A DNA stretch of 64,000 nt from Harmothoe impar (GCA_947462335.1 OX381710.1:39183204-39247203), one strand, 5' to 3'. Shown: positions 20,901 to 29,577, numbered from the stretch's first letter. Notes: generated by a model not told the origin, from the letters alone. Translations and numbers: made by a program.

Positions 20901-23900
20901 TGGCCGTCTTCTAGGCATTTCCTGATGGAGGCATGGTGTCTCACATCATAATTGAGAACCAATGGGATGATCCTGGTGGGGGTAGTCTCCTTTGGCGGTG
21001 GGTGTACTAGTTGGCGTCGATTTTTACCTCTCACCTGATGGTAGAACTTCAACAAGTGTTTCTTTGGGTAACCACGAGCAGCGAAGTAGCTCAACAACAA
21101 TCTGGCGTTGTCATCATATTCTTTGATTGTGGAGCAGATTGTTCTCAACCTAAGAAGTTGAGAGTAGGGGGTCGAGGACTTTTGATGTTGTGGGTGGTTG
21201 CTGGTGAACTCAACGTACAGATGGGCATCTGTAGGTTTGGTGAAAAGGGTAGTTTGGAGGGAATCATGTGCATCTACATATACCAGGACGTCCAAGTAGC
21301 TAATTCTGGAGTTACTCACCTCATGAGTGAATTTGATTGTTTGATGTGCTGAGTTCAGATGGTCCATGAACTCACCAATCGTGTCTATGTCTCCCTTGAT
21401 GATGCAGAAGACATCGTCAATGTACCTTTTCCAAAGTACTGGTTGTACTGGTGATGTGTTGAGCAGTCTTCTTTCCAATATTCCCATGAATAGGTTGGCG
21501 TACGTTGGGGCCATCTTGGTCCCCATGGCAGTTCCCCGAAGTTGATGAAAATATTCCCCATTGAAGAAGAATGTGTTGTTTGCTAGGATCTTGTACATCA
21601 AGTGAAGGATCACATGTGTTGGCGGTGTCTTGTCTTCTCTTTGTTCCAAGAAGTACCTAGCGGCAGCTATGCCCTCATTGTGCGGTATGTTGGTATAGAG
21701 TGAAGAGACATCAATGGTCATCATGTGTTCGTTTTCCTGCAAAAAGGGGATTTCATCTATGATCTGGAGGAAGTGCCGTGTGTCCCGTACATAGCTGTCT
21801 AAGAGGGGAACATATGGGTTGAGGATCTTGTCTACATACTGAGAAATTTTCTCAGTGGGACCACCACAGCCAGACACTATGGGTCTACCTGGTGTGTTGG
21901 CCTTGTGTATCTTGGGGAGGAAATAGATTGATGGGGTTCTGGCTTTGTCGCTGGTGAGTGCATCATTGGCCTCTTTGGGGAGTGTCCCCAGTTCTATGCA
22001 ATTTTGGACGTAGTTCTTGATGCTGGTCAAGTAGATTGGTGTTTTGTCTGTGGGTACCCTTTCATAGTGTTCAGTGTTGTTGAGTTGTCTATAAGCTTCA
22101 CTTACATATTTGGTGGTGTCTTGAATCACAACAGCCCCTCCCTTATCTGCATGCCAAATAATGATGTCGGTGTTCTCCCGTAGTTGTTTCATCGCTACTT
22201 TCTCTTCTGGTGTTAAGTTGCTGGGTAAGAAAGTGTCTGGTAGGTGTTCTATATGTCTTTCTATGGTGGTGATGAAGGCATCTATGTCTTTGTCTTTGTT
22301 CGCCGGAGGGGTCCAGCCCTTAGAAGGTATCATTGATTCAAGTATCGTTTTATCTTCTAGAGTGTCGTCAGAATTTTGGAAGTGGTGTTTGATCCTGATT
22401 CTTCTAGAAAAAAGGAAAGCATCTCTAAGTCTGTGTGCTGGATGGTAGGTCTTCATGGTTGGTATGTATTTCATGCCCTTGACTAAAAGTGATGTTTCTG
22501 CTGCTGTCAAGACATGTGACGATAGATTAACTATTGCCGGTTTATCCCGGGGGGGTTTCTCGATTTTTTCGAAACGCCTCCCTTTTTGTCTCTCTTGGTC
22601 TGTAGTTCCTCCTGTGCTCGTGTCTGGGCCTCGTCTAGTTGTCGCTGTGCCTCCTCTAGTTCTTCGGCCTGGCATTGTGATGTAAGTGTGGTCAGAAGTG
22701 TGTCAAACTGGGCTTTCTGTGTGACAGCCCTTTCTGTCCAGTATTCAAGAAGGAGGTTGGTCAAGTTCTTACCTGTTGCACTGAGACAGGTCTCCCATCT
22801 AATGTTAAAGTCTGCTGGTATGTCAGGGATTTGGCAATTGAGTTTGGGTGTTAGACCATGTGGTGTGGTACCTTGTTCTAGGTACTTGTCAAGAAGTGTT
22901 TTGTGGTGTTTGGCTTTTTCTATGTTTCTCCTTATTTTCTTCAGAGTGGTGAGTATAGGTCTATTCTTATCTTGGATAGGTACCCTGGTTGTTTCGTTAT
23001 TACTAGTGCCTGGTGTATTTACCTCTGCATTGGTTTCCATTGTTGTTTCTTCTCCTGTTGCAGTTCTTTGTCTCTTTGAAGCTTGTGATTGACCACTTAT
23101 GGGTGTGTTGCTCATAGTCCCTCTTGGTGAGTTCTATACTCTACCTGTGTTGGATCGCTGGCGATGCGTGTGTGCCTTGTTGTACAGTGTTCTTGTAGTT
23201 GGTTGGGTTGACGCACAAACAACACATTGTTCTGGGGTTTGCTGATGGTTGGGATCCGCTGGGGATGCATGTGGTGGAGATAATAAATGGTGTTGGGAGA
23301 GATGCCACAAACCAATTTCCGCCAGCAAAATGAGTAGTTCACTTTTTTATTTCTGTTGGTCAATACAACTTTTTAGTGAGGGGCTATTAAGGAGGTAACA
23401 GTTTCGGCAGTTAAGCCTTCATCAGACCCCTAAGCCTAACTAACCACTAGGGAGAGAATCATGGATTTATATACTAATGCAGAGGATTATGGGTAATATT
23501 TTTATAAATACAATTGCATCATGGGTAATAGGGGGTTCTGGGAAATCTGATTGTTACAGGGCAGCCATCTTGTCAAATGATGAAGCCAGGTCGTGTCCAT
23601 GCTGGGAAGTAATTTATTCAACACTCACAAACGTGACGTCACTACTACGTAGCTGCGTCTCTGACTGCGTTCCCGCGTCGGCAATACTAGCTAACATGAC
23701 AGATTTGGCGGGGGGCGTAAAAATTTCTGACCCCTCCGGGAGGGGGGGGGTAAAAAATTCTAACCCCTCTTGGGGGGGGCGTAAAAAATTTAGCACCATT
23801 TTAGCAAAAAAAATAGCGCGTTACTAGTCTATAGTTCAAAGGGGGGTGGGTGAAAAATTGTGGGCACCTTCGGCGCGGGGGGGGGGGGGGGGGTGGGGTG

Positions 23901-26900
23901 GCACAAAACGTTCCACGCGGTCTCGAGGGGGGGGGGGCGTAAAAAATGTTGGCCCCTCCGCGCGAAATCTCACCACCCCCCTGTAATTAATAGATGAACA
24001 CTCCCTAATTTATGATAGCCTAAAGAGTGAAGGACTTAAAAAGGTGGACCGGGCCCGGGGTGTTAGGGCAGCTGAGTTAGGTAAACAAAGAGGGGGTGTT
24101 TAGGGAGTTTTCATGTTTGACCCCCTCCTGAAGGGCGGGGGGGGGGCGTAAAAAATTCTGACCCCTCTTGAGGAGGGGGAGGCGTAAAAAAATCTGACCC
24201 TTTTTAGCAAAAAAGCCCGGCCATTACTATAGTTTAAAGGGGGGGTGAAGTTGTTTCCGCGTCTTTGGGACCGGGGGGGGGGGGGGAGAAATATTCCACA
24301 GGCGCTTGAGGGGGGGCGTAAAAAATGTTTGGGTCTCTGCGCGAAATCTCACCCCCTACCCTCCTGTAATTAATAAATGGACACTCCCTTAAAAGTAAAA
24401 TGAATTTAGAAGGGAGTGGGGACATTTTCACAAACAGTCAAAGTGTTTATATGTGCATTGACCCCGGGGAGGGCACTGGCTCTACTAGTACCCGCCCACT
24501 GCTAACTTACCGCCTGCCTAAATATAGGGGCTGTCAAACCGCTGCCCCATATAAATGCAGAAGACCACCCCATGATTCCATATTTAGAAGCCACCGCCCC
24601 TGTTATTTCATGGACCCCTATAAAAGTGTAATAGGGGCCTACTACCCTTATTTCCTGATGCAAATAATATAGTAGCAATGGATGATAATTGCTCTCTTTA
24701 CATTTTATCAGTTACACCTTGCCAAGATCCAATTAATTCCCTCTAGTCTAGAGTTACTGCCCCGTCTTTTTTAGTGTGCTGAGAGTCACCGCCCCCGCAT
24801 TTTGAGATCCACCGCTACCACTCTCGTGGCCAGTTTGCCAGTGGGTAGCAATTTCAGACCTGAGACTCAGGTCTGAAATTGCTGAGTACCCTCCCCAATG
24901 CATTGGTGATTCAATGTAGGTAAAAGATATTCTCTTAAAATTAGTTTTCTGTTTCAGGGTCTCCTAGTGGTATACTTCACCAGTATGCCACCCAACCTGC
25001 ATCGGTATGAGAGTGAGAAGTTCTATATCGACCCCAAGCAGAAGAAAAACCAGAAAGTTCGATTTCCCAGTATCTCAGACGCAGGGACGATAGACCTATC
25101 TGTGATAGTACCTGCATACTATGAGGAGAAACGATGTAAGTTCAAGTCCACATAAACTCTATGTTAATGTTACTATAAATATCTTTCTCTTTTTTTAAAG
25201 CGACAAACAATTATTAGAGTGTGCCTTGGTGAGCTGTAGTGCTATAGTGCTATAGATAGGCACTCTCTTATGTAGTCAGTCCTCTGTGAGTCAGATTGCC
25301 GTGATATGGTGTGTTGGTTCATCAAAATACTCATTGATGAAAAGACATTTTTCAATTTATCTCCAGACCATTCTGTGCTCAACATGTTCAGCTATCTTTT
25401 TGGTTCAGCTTGAAATGATTTGGTTTATAGTTTTGTCGTAGTTCATGATCTTGTGGCAAAATCAGCTGTTTTTTTGGGGGTAAATCACTGCTATAGCACT
25501 GCAGCCTATGGGAAGAATGGTCATGGATTCAGTATTTTTTGTGCTCATTTTATACACCTTTCCTAAATAGATACTGCTTAGATTCTTTTACAGTAGCGAG
25601 TTAAGATTTGGGCATTATCATTTCTTAAAAATGTAAGTTGGAATATTTTGTATTTAGGTGAATTTGTAGCTGTTGATCTTTGCATATGTATATGCCAGCA
25701 TGTCTAGCTATATGCCAGAATGTCTGGCAAGCAGCTGTCAAGTAGGTGGATAAGTGGGTGGATTACATAACTGACCTGTATTGTATTATATTGGTGAATT
25801 GTTTTTGCAAAACAAGGTGAAGGTCAGTCATTTGTGGCAGTGCACTCTGTTACCCTGCCTTGTTTCTGGACACGGCAGCGGCCTCTACCTGTGTGTGTGT
25901 GGGTGTTGGAGGGGGGGGGGGGTAGGACATATGTGCACATCGCGTTCAAAGGCGAGAAAAAGTTCGAAATCGCAAAAAAGTGAAATTTGCCTAAAAACAC
26001 CCGATTTGGCGAGAAAAAAGTTCAAAATCGCAGAAAAAGTGAAATTTGCCTAAAAACACCCGATTTGGCGAGAAAAAAGTTCGAAATCGCAAAAAAAGTG
26101 AAATTTGCCTAAAAACACCCGATTTGGCAAGAAAAAAGTTCGAAATCGCAAAAAAAGTGAAATTTGCCTTAAAAACACCCGATTTGGCGAGAAAAAAGTT
26201 CGAAATCGCAAAAAAAGTGAAATTCGCCTAAAAACACCCGATTTGGCGAGAAAAAAGTTCGAAATCGCAAAAAAAGTGATATTTGCCTAAAAACACCCGA
26301 TTTGGCGAGAAAAAAGTTCAAAATCGCAAAAAATGTGAAATTTGCCTAAAAACACCCGATTTGGCGAGAAAAAAGTTCAAAATTGCAGAAAAAGTGAAAT
26401 TTGCCTAAAAACACCCGATTTGGCGAGAAAAAAGTTCGAAATCGCAAAAAAAGTGAAATTTGCCTAAAAACACCCGATTTGGCGAGAGAAAAGTTCAAAA
26501 TCGCAAAAAATGTGAAATTTGCCTAAAAACACCCGATTTGGCGAGAAAACATATATGTTGCCTATTATGCCAAGGCACACTCTTCTAGTACACAAAGCTG
26601 TTACTATACTAATGATGTAGAGCTGGATGCTATATTTTTTTCATGAGATTTTTACATGTGTAGTCCTACCGACATTGTTTCATATCGGACCATTGCCATC
26701 TCATTTTATATGTATGTCTTAAAAAGAGTTGTTCATGAATCCCACATTCCAATTTGATCTGAGATGTTTAAAGCGATATCTATCTTATTCACATATCACA
26801 TTCACATATCCTTAAAAAACTCCTCGACCTAAATACATTGCTATTCACCTCCCACACAGTGTCCGTTATGATGGACGAAACCTTGACGTATCTTGAGTCC

Positions 26901-29428
26901 AGACAAAAAAGCGACAAGGGTTTCACCTACGAAGTTATAATAGTCGATGATGGTAGCAAGGATAACACCTCACAGGTTAGCCCTCTACTTTTATGACATG
27001 CGATTTTAAAGTTATAGGTATAACTCGTGGCATATTTAAGCATACCAATTTATTTCTAGGTATATATATTCACTTAATGATTGATTCCCAAAAGTTTTAA
27101 ATATAAAATATGATGTAGTTCAGGGTCTTAAAAAAAATCCAAATATATCTTAAAAATCTTAGTGCATCACTATTAAATGTACACTTTTCTAGGTCGCTCT
27201 GGGATACACATCAAAATATGGAGCTGACAAAGTGAGGTTATTGAGACTGAGGGTCAACCGGGGGAAAGGATGCGCTGTAAGACTGGTGAGTTTCATGCTG
27301 AATACCTATGGATTGGTATTTCTGGTTGTTATATTTTTCGCAAAAAAAACCCACATAATTTACTTGTTTTAAAACATATATGTAGATATCAATATAAGAA
27401 TTTCAATATCAAGGTACATTCAGAGGCAAATCGGAAACCCTGTTGCTTTAAAGGTATATGATATCCTTTCCCAGGATCATGTTAAAGGTGTATACGTGTA
27501 CCTAACATAGGTGGCCTGTAAAAGTAAATATATTAAATTAATTCGATTTCATCTTTTTTGTCCCCCGGTATATTCAGGGTATGCTCAGTTCGCGCGGCAA
27601 GCTGCTTCTATTCGCCGATGCTGACGGGGCAACAAAGTTCAGCGACGTGGAGAAACTAGAGAGTGCCATGAACACTGTCAAGGATGCAGAGGTCAGGCAC
27701 TAAGTATCATTTATTTTATCCAATGAAACATAAAGTATGAATATTATATAAAATCGTAGTTTATGAACATGTAAAATATATATAGTTTTTGCCCTAAAAT
27801 CCTAAAGTCCTGTTGCAGCAGTAAAGAAGAAAACCGACCACAAATAGGTAATAAACTATGTATGTACAGGTATCATGGTTTTGTGCCCTTTTATGATATT
27901 TTAGTACCGGGTAATTGAGAATTGTGTTGTTTTATTCACAGGGAGATATGGGTGTGGTGTGTGGTTCGAGGGCTCACCTAGAACAGGATGCAATCGCCAC
28001 GGTATGTATGCTACGGCCGTATCAACACGTATCACTATGAACCAAGTGACGACATCCGTATCTATGTAATACAATACATTGAGAATTGTACACTATGTAA
28101 TCAGAACCAATTTCAAACTATTTATGACCTCTTACATACCGCAACATGCAGTCATGCAACCATACTGTTACTAAGCAGTTATGGGGGCACCAAAAAGAAA
28201 GTCAGCCCTTTTCAGAAAAAAAACTCCTGCATGATACTTATACAGGGTAAAGAATTCGACGCCTCTTACTGAAGGGGGGGGTCTTGATTTGGTCTAAGAT
28301 TTTTTAGTGAAAAGCCACCAACCAAATGAGCACTGCCTATTATACACGTGTGTGTTTTGTTTGACAGAGGTCTATGTTCCGCACGTTCTTGATGCACGGC
28401 TTCCACTTCTTGGTCTGGTTCCTGTGCGTTAAGTCAGTTAGGGACACCCAGTGCGGCTTTAAGTTGCTCACCCGCGACGCCGCTCACCTCCTCTTCACAA
28501 ACCTACACGTAGACCGATGGTACGTCCAACCACACGCTTATATTTTTTTCATATATATTTTTTTTACAATTTTTGCTGAAAATGTTGACAAATTAAGGCC
28601 AAAAATATAGACATAATTTGGTATCAAATTAAAGCTTATACTGTTGGTTATGACATGCGTTAGAAAGAACTTGCATTTTCACAACTTTTGTAGATCAAAA
28701 ACACTTAACTTTTAAATGGTAAACCTTACTCAATATCAACCTTTCACTTGGCCCGTGGGCGACGTTTATAGAAATCAAGGCATTTAACGAAAACAATTTA
28801 GACTTCTAAATATAATATATTATCCTTTTGACCAAAGATTGAATTTATAATTCATTTTATTCATTAAATGATTTTATATATTAAATTTATGGTTGGAACC
28901 TGGTATTGATGGTGAAATGAATATACGATTTCCCCCTCATTTCATTCTAGGGCATTTGATGCCGATTTGCTGCACATAGCCGAACACTTTAAAATCCCCA
29001 TTGCTGAGGTAGCTGTCACCTGGACGGAAATAGACGGTAAGTGGTTCTTAGAAATATTTGGGTCTATAGAAAAGGGAAAACCACCGGGAAATGGCTAAAT
29101 TTTGTATGTGAGTCATATCGACTTCAGTGAGTCCTTCCTGGTATATTAGTGGCCACTTGTAGCTTGAAATATTCCAAAGAAGTTTGATTAAAGTGATTGC
29201 ACTCAATTGCATGGTGAAAAACAAACGGACACATACACAGTATCTACCTAACCATGAAAATTAAATTGGATGAATTAGATTTAAATGAATTGCAATTGTT
29301 GTCTCTCTCCAGGTTCCAAGATAACGCCTATAATAAGTTGGATGGAGATGGGACGGGACTTACTCATGGTCCGACTGCGGTACATGACGGGAGGATGGCA
29401 GCTGCAGCCACTCTCCAAACTCCACTAG
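14946..29428 (+). CDS. ALG5: Dolichyl-phosphate beta-glucosyltransferase
   Basis: Complete gene. The coding exons are 14946-15005, 24958-25135, 26860-26975, 27193-27285, 27578-27691, 27942-28001, 28368-28519, 28951-29036 and 29313-29428. They total 975 nt, 324 aa, the same length as human ALG5. The ER-membrane enzyme moves glucose from UDP-glucose to dolichyl phosphate, making the donor for the last three glucoses of the N-glycan precursor. A hydrophobic N-terminal anchor spans exons 1-2. The GT2 fold follows, with [18 protein letters not shown] strand residues, VDDGS, NRGKG, the ADADGA metal-binding Dx[18 protein letters not shown] and a C-terminal WMEMGRDLL helix. All key residues are present. 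Intron 1 is about 10 kb and swollen by nested mobile elements; the other introns are 0.2-1.7 kb. An AATAAA at 30006-30011 is a likely polyadenylation signal. Confidence 0.98.
15236..15774. mobile_element. possible TIR element in ALG5 intron 1
   Basis: AAAGCTCTTTATGTAAG (15236-15252) is inverted as CTTACATAGGAGAGCTTT (15757-15774), 15 to 16 matching positions. The 540-bp interior has one short frame that is not recognisable. No clear target duplication is seen, so this could be chance or an old element. Confidence 0.4.
16156..16286 (-). repeat. LTR (left) of a non-autonomous LTR retroelement
   Basis: The 131-bp sequence begins TGTCAAATGATG and ends TAGCTAACATGACA, with TGTCA/TGACA inverted termini. 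It looks identical to 23571-23701. A GATTT target duplication is present at 16151-16155 and again at 23702-23706. Immediately inside is TCCCCCTTTTTCT (16287-16299), which on the minus strand is a polypurine tract. This makes the left copy the 3' LTR. It contains a TGACGTCA site. Confidence 0.85.
16726..17190. repeat. 42-bp tandem array inside the LTR element
   Basis: About eleven copies of a unit starting GTTGACGAGCACACCTGGATG and continuing TCAGGTGCACAGTCTGCT occur at a strict 42-bp period. Copies near 17020-17130 vary to CCCGGTTGTCGGGTGC. Because 42 is a multiple of three, all frames give repetitive peptides with no stops. Those frames are a by-product of the period, not genes. Confidence 0.9.
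17200..17832. repeat. 57-60-bp tandem array inside the LTR element
   Basis: About ten copies contain CACCTGTACGATCAGATGTG, then GGGGCACC, GTTGTGGTCCCGA and a T-rich tail. The first six have a 60-bp period; the last four drift in length and sequence. Its CACCTG..ATCAGATG core resembles the CACCTGGATGTCAGGTG of the neighbouring 42-bp array, so one array may have given rise to the other. Confidence 0.9.
18648..18932 (-). repeat. pseudo-LTR, left copy
   Basis: This 285-bp direct repeat begins ATGGTGTTGGGAGAG and ends GGGCAGCCATCTT, with no difference seen from 23287-23571. On the minus strand it carries a hammerhead-like core (see 18741-18793). Its first few bases overlap the target duplication, so the true end is uncertain by about 3 bp. 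Confidence 0.93.
18741..18793 (-). ncRNA. hammerhead-ribozyme-like motif in the left pseudo-LTR
   Basis: The minus strand reads, in order: AGGGG (stem I), T, CTGATGA core, A, GGC-TTAACT-GCC (stem II hairpin), GAAA core, CTGTTA-CCTCCT-TAATAG (stem III), CCCCT (closing stem I). The order and both conserved cores match a type I hammerhead, a feature known from Penelope-like elements. The NUH cleavage triplet is not in the canonical place (G followed by CC), and stem II has an extra A. Catalytic activity is therefore doubtful. Confidence 0.55.
19186..20220 (-). CDS. C2H2 zinc-finger protein encoded within the Penelope-like element
   Basis: The ORF encodes 344 aa. Two C2H2 fingers lie at the N-terminus: C8, C11, H24, H29 and C39, C42, H55, H60, both with C-x2-C-x12-H-x4-H spacing. 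A basic Lys/Arg stretch near 80-95 ([12 protein letters not shown]) could be a nuclear signal. The remaining 240 residues are Ser/Thr/Asp/Glu-rich and low in complexity, like an acidic activation region. It lies downstream of the RT ORF and inside the pseudo-LTRs, so it moves with the element. It has its own upstream spacer with promoter-like motifs. I know of no standard Penelope-like ORF of this type; it could be a captured host gene or an element-specific DNA-binding protein. The function is not known. Confidence 0.85.
   Translation of the reverse strand: MSSMPYVCHVCDTAFPDLTSIREHYLRVHEINEEAKHMCTICYRSYISRGALRRHVLDRHEPSRAVIPVSNSFAKTTGDVSKKLIKRKYTKKSTSKATGTTTKCAPLPSTISSQDYHSLGLHNNVPALTPIGSASHLRSIESTIADNNLSGAAQALRLRLSAAEQLDHILFGEQPTPISSLSLDDITTILAVDPPVDLHSVASASSDDISPSLTPVSDCPQDVPAPLVIDILTGLEFDHSYSAPLTQPTISDEQLTDDMSSPDLNHLELTPAGLGALMSLHEYTNSSDEDIEMEQPADGTEVPPSIPVGYQVSAQILRSFYTVLNALDPNLARDFGELKSNPKD
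20221..20338 (-). promoter_or_regulatory. promoter-like spacer before the zinc-finger ORF
   Basis: In 118 bp between the RT stop and the zinc-finger ATG, the minus strand carries GGCCAATCAGCAG (CCAAT box), TGACGTCA (CRE, about 20292) and CTTCCGC (ETS-like), in that order, about 20-60 bp apart. This combination is typical of short TATA-less promoters and suggests separate transcription of the downstream ORF. Confidence 0.5.
20339..22675 (-). CDS. Penelope-like reverse transcriptase with GIY-YIG endonuclease
   Basis: The ORF encodes 778 aa. An N-terminal segment has [15 protein letters not shown] (50-64), typical of the family, and [10 protein letters not shown] (174-183). RT motifs follow: LPKIHK (253-258), [10 protein letters not shown] (322-331), [10 protein letters not shown] (381-390) and the YIDD catalytic box (418-421). 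A Cys-rich linker has C640, C645 and C648. The C-terminal GIY-YIG nuclease has VVYLIV (679-684), CRLCG, YVG (692-694), an Arg cluster at 703-705, H707 and a candidate catalytic E759. It nicks target DNA and primes cDNA synthesis. The domain order is canonical RT then nuclease. The start used is the first Met, but its frame overlaps ORF1 by 145 nt, so translation may begin upstream through a frameshift. Confidence 0.96.
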   Translation of the reverse strand: MPGRRTRGGTATTRRGPDTSTGGTTDQERQKGRRFEKIEKPPRDKPAIVNLSSHVLTAAETSLLVKGMKYIPTMKTYHPAHRLRDAFLFSRRIRIKHHFQNSDDTLEDKTILESMIPSKGWTPPANKDKDIDAFITTIERHIEHLPDTFLPSNLTPEEKVAMKQLRENTDIIIWHADKGGAVVIQDTTKYVSEAYRQLNNTEHYERVPTDKTPIYLTSIKNYVQNCIELGTLPKEANDALTSDKARTPSIYFLPKIHKANTPGRPIVSGCGGPTEKISQYVDKILNPYVPLLDSYVRDTRHFLQIIDEIPFLQENEHMMTIDVSSLYTNIPHNEGIAAARYFLEQREDKTPPTHVILHLMYKILANNTFFFNGEYFHQLRGTAMGTKMAPTYANLFMGILERRLLNTSPVQPVLWKRYIDDVFCIIKGDIDTIGEFMDHLNSAHQTIKFTHEVSNSRISYLDVLVYVDAHDSLQTTLFTKPTDAHLYVEFTSNHPQHQKSSTPYSQLLRLRTICSTIKEYDDNARLLLSYFAARGYPKKHLLKFYHQVRGKNRRQLVHPPPKETTPTRIIPLVLNYDVRHHASIRKCLEDGQKLLDRSFNNDKFLENKIIISYRKNPNLRNMLCRSTFPRPVTLKGTFPCGETDCTTCRLIIPGNEVKDSANSTTYKTVGYSTCQTRNVVYLIVCRLCGFMYVGQTGKTMDARRRQHTGNVNNNRDTLAVADHMCDDTHKPDKEVLTDHITILSLDNTASVTNIRLRLESAWIKLLRTHTPLGMNRKW
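22531..23115 (-). CDS. ORF1 of the Penelope-like element
   Basis: The ORF encodes 194 aa, begins [15 protein letters not shown] and lies directly upstream of the RT ORF. It has a basic/Thr-rich head, a central segment rich in Leu and Trp ([23 protein letters not shown]) and a coiled-coil-like [21 protein letters not shown] near the C-terminus. It overlaps the RT frame by 145 nt in the other register. At 22549-22555 the minus strand reads C CCC CCC in this frame, and a -1 slip there continues in the RT frame without a stop. It is either a separate ORF or the N-terminal part of one polyprotein. Confidence 0.8.
   Translation of the reverse strand: MSNTPISGQSQASKRQRTATGEETTMETNAEVNTPGTSNNETTRVPIQDKNRPILTTLKKIRRNIEKAKHHKTLLDKYLEQGTTPHGLTPKLNCQIPDIPADFNIRWETCLSATGKNLTNLLLEYWTERAVTQKAQFDTLLTTLTSQCQAEELEEAQRQLDEAQTRAQEELQTKRDKKGGVSKKSRNPPGINRQ
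23287..23571 (-). repeat. pseudo-LTR, right copy
   Basis: Direct repeat of 18648-18932 at the 5' side of the element. It carries the second hammerhead-like core at 23380-23432 and would lie upstream of ORF1, so it probably includes the promoter. Confidence 0.93.
23380..23432 (-). ncRNA. hammerhead-ribozyme-like motif in the right pseudo-LTR
   Basis: Same sequence as 18741-18793: CTGATGA and GAAA cores, stem II GGC/GCC, stem III CTGTTA/TAATAG and stem I AGGGG/CCCCT. Two such motifs 4.6 kb apart in direct orientation could in principle release a unit-length RNA, but the cleavage triplet is non-canonical here too. Confidence 0.55.
23571..23701 (-). repeat. LTR (right) of the non-autonomous LTR retroelement
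   Basis: Identical as read to 16156-16286. On the minus strand this is the 5' LTR. The Penelope-like element inserted at its inner edge, after the first 12 bp, so the primer-binding site now lies at 18627-18638. The outer flank GATTT (23702-23706) completes the target duplication. Confidence 0.85.
24102..24389. mobile_element. G-tract inverted-repeat element, copy 3
   Basis: The 288-bp uninterrupted copy runs from AGGGAGTTTTCATG to AATAAATGGACACTCCCT. Its interior has the same order of GACCCCTC, G-runs and GGCGTAAAAAA words as copy 2, only about 100 bp away. It shows the full-length form of the family. Confidence 0.7.
24847..24883. repeat. 37-bp near-perfect palindrome
   Basis: AGCAATTTCAGACCTGAG and CTCAGGTCTGAAATTGCT are exact inverted arms around a single central base. 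It lies 75 bp upstream of ALG5 exon 2, within the intron. It could be a foldback remnant or a protein-binding dyad. Confidence 0.85.
25216..26583. mobile_element. TIR element carrying a satellite array, ALG5 intron 2
   Basis: AGAGTGTGCCTTGG at 25216-25229 is exactly inverted as CCAAGGCACACTCT at 26570-26583. The 1.37-kb interior ends with a ten-copy 59-bp array (about 25945-26555). No transposase frame is present. No convincing target duplication is seen in the flanks, so the borders rest on the 14-bp TIR alone. Confidence 0.6.
25945..26555. repeat. 59-bp satellite array
   Basis: Ten copies contain AAAACACCCGATTTGGCGAG, AAAAAAGTTCGAAATCGC and AAAAAAAGTGAAATTTGCCT. Single-base changes (GCAAG, CAAAATCGC, ATTCGCC) distinguish copies. 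The open frames over the array follow from its period and are not genes. Confidence 0.93.
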
Positions 29429-29577
29429 TCAACCGGCCAGCACCCCTTCCAGCCTTGCAACTTCTACTGTGCCACCCATTAGTTAATTATCATCCTTCAT
29501 CCGGCAGGAGTTGCGTGTGAGTTTACACTGGTTTCACAGTGCCGCGGTACCCAAGCGCTTGACGCGTGGCATGATTA

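Larger units (their letters stand above)
18651..23570 (-). mobile_element. Penelope-like retroelement with three ORFs
   Basis: The element is about 4.9 kb, bounded by 285-bp direct repeats (18648-18932 and 23287-23571) that look identical, the pseudo-LTR layout of Penelope-like elements. TGTCAAATGATG occurs at both edges (18639-18650 and 23571-23582). It is a target duplication inside the LTR of the host element. Minus-strand order is ORF1 (23115-22531), RT/GIY-YIG ORF (22675-20339) and a C2H2 zinc-finger ORF (20220-19186). All three frames are open. Identical terminal repeats and intact catalytic motifs indicate a young, potentially active copy. Confidence 0.93.
16115..24006. mobile_element. 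G-tract inverted-repeat element, copy 2, split by nested insertions
   Basis: The left end AGGGAGTGTTCATTTATTAA at 16115 is inverted at the right as GATGAACACTCCCT, ending at 24006. After removing the LTR element at 16156-23701 about 350 bp remain. These hold alternating G-runs and GTAAAAAATT words, nearly all on the right side. Copy 1 is at 13561-14317 and copy 3 at 24102-24389. It is the outermost layer of a three-level nest in ALG5 intron 1. Confidence 0.7.

Noticed and set aside
29254..29520. 88-codon plus frame over ALG5 exon 9
   Set aside because: It is in a different register from the ALG5 reading, which ends at 29428 with a C-terminus matching the family.
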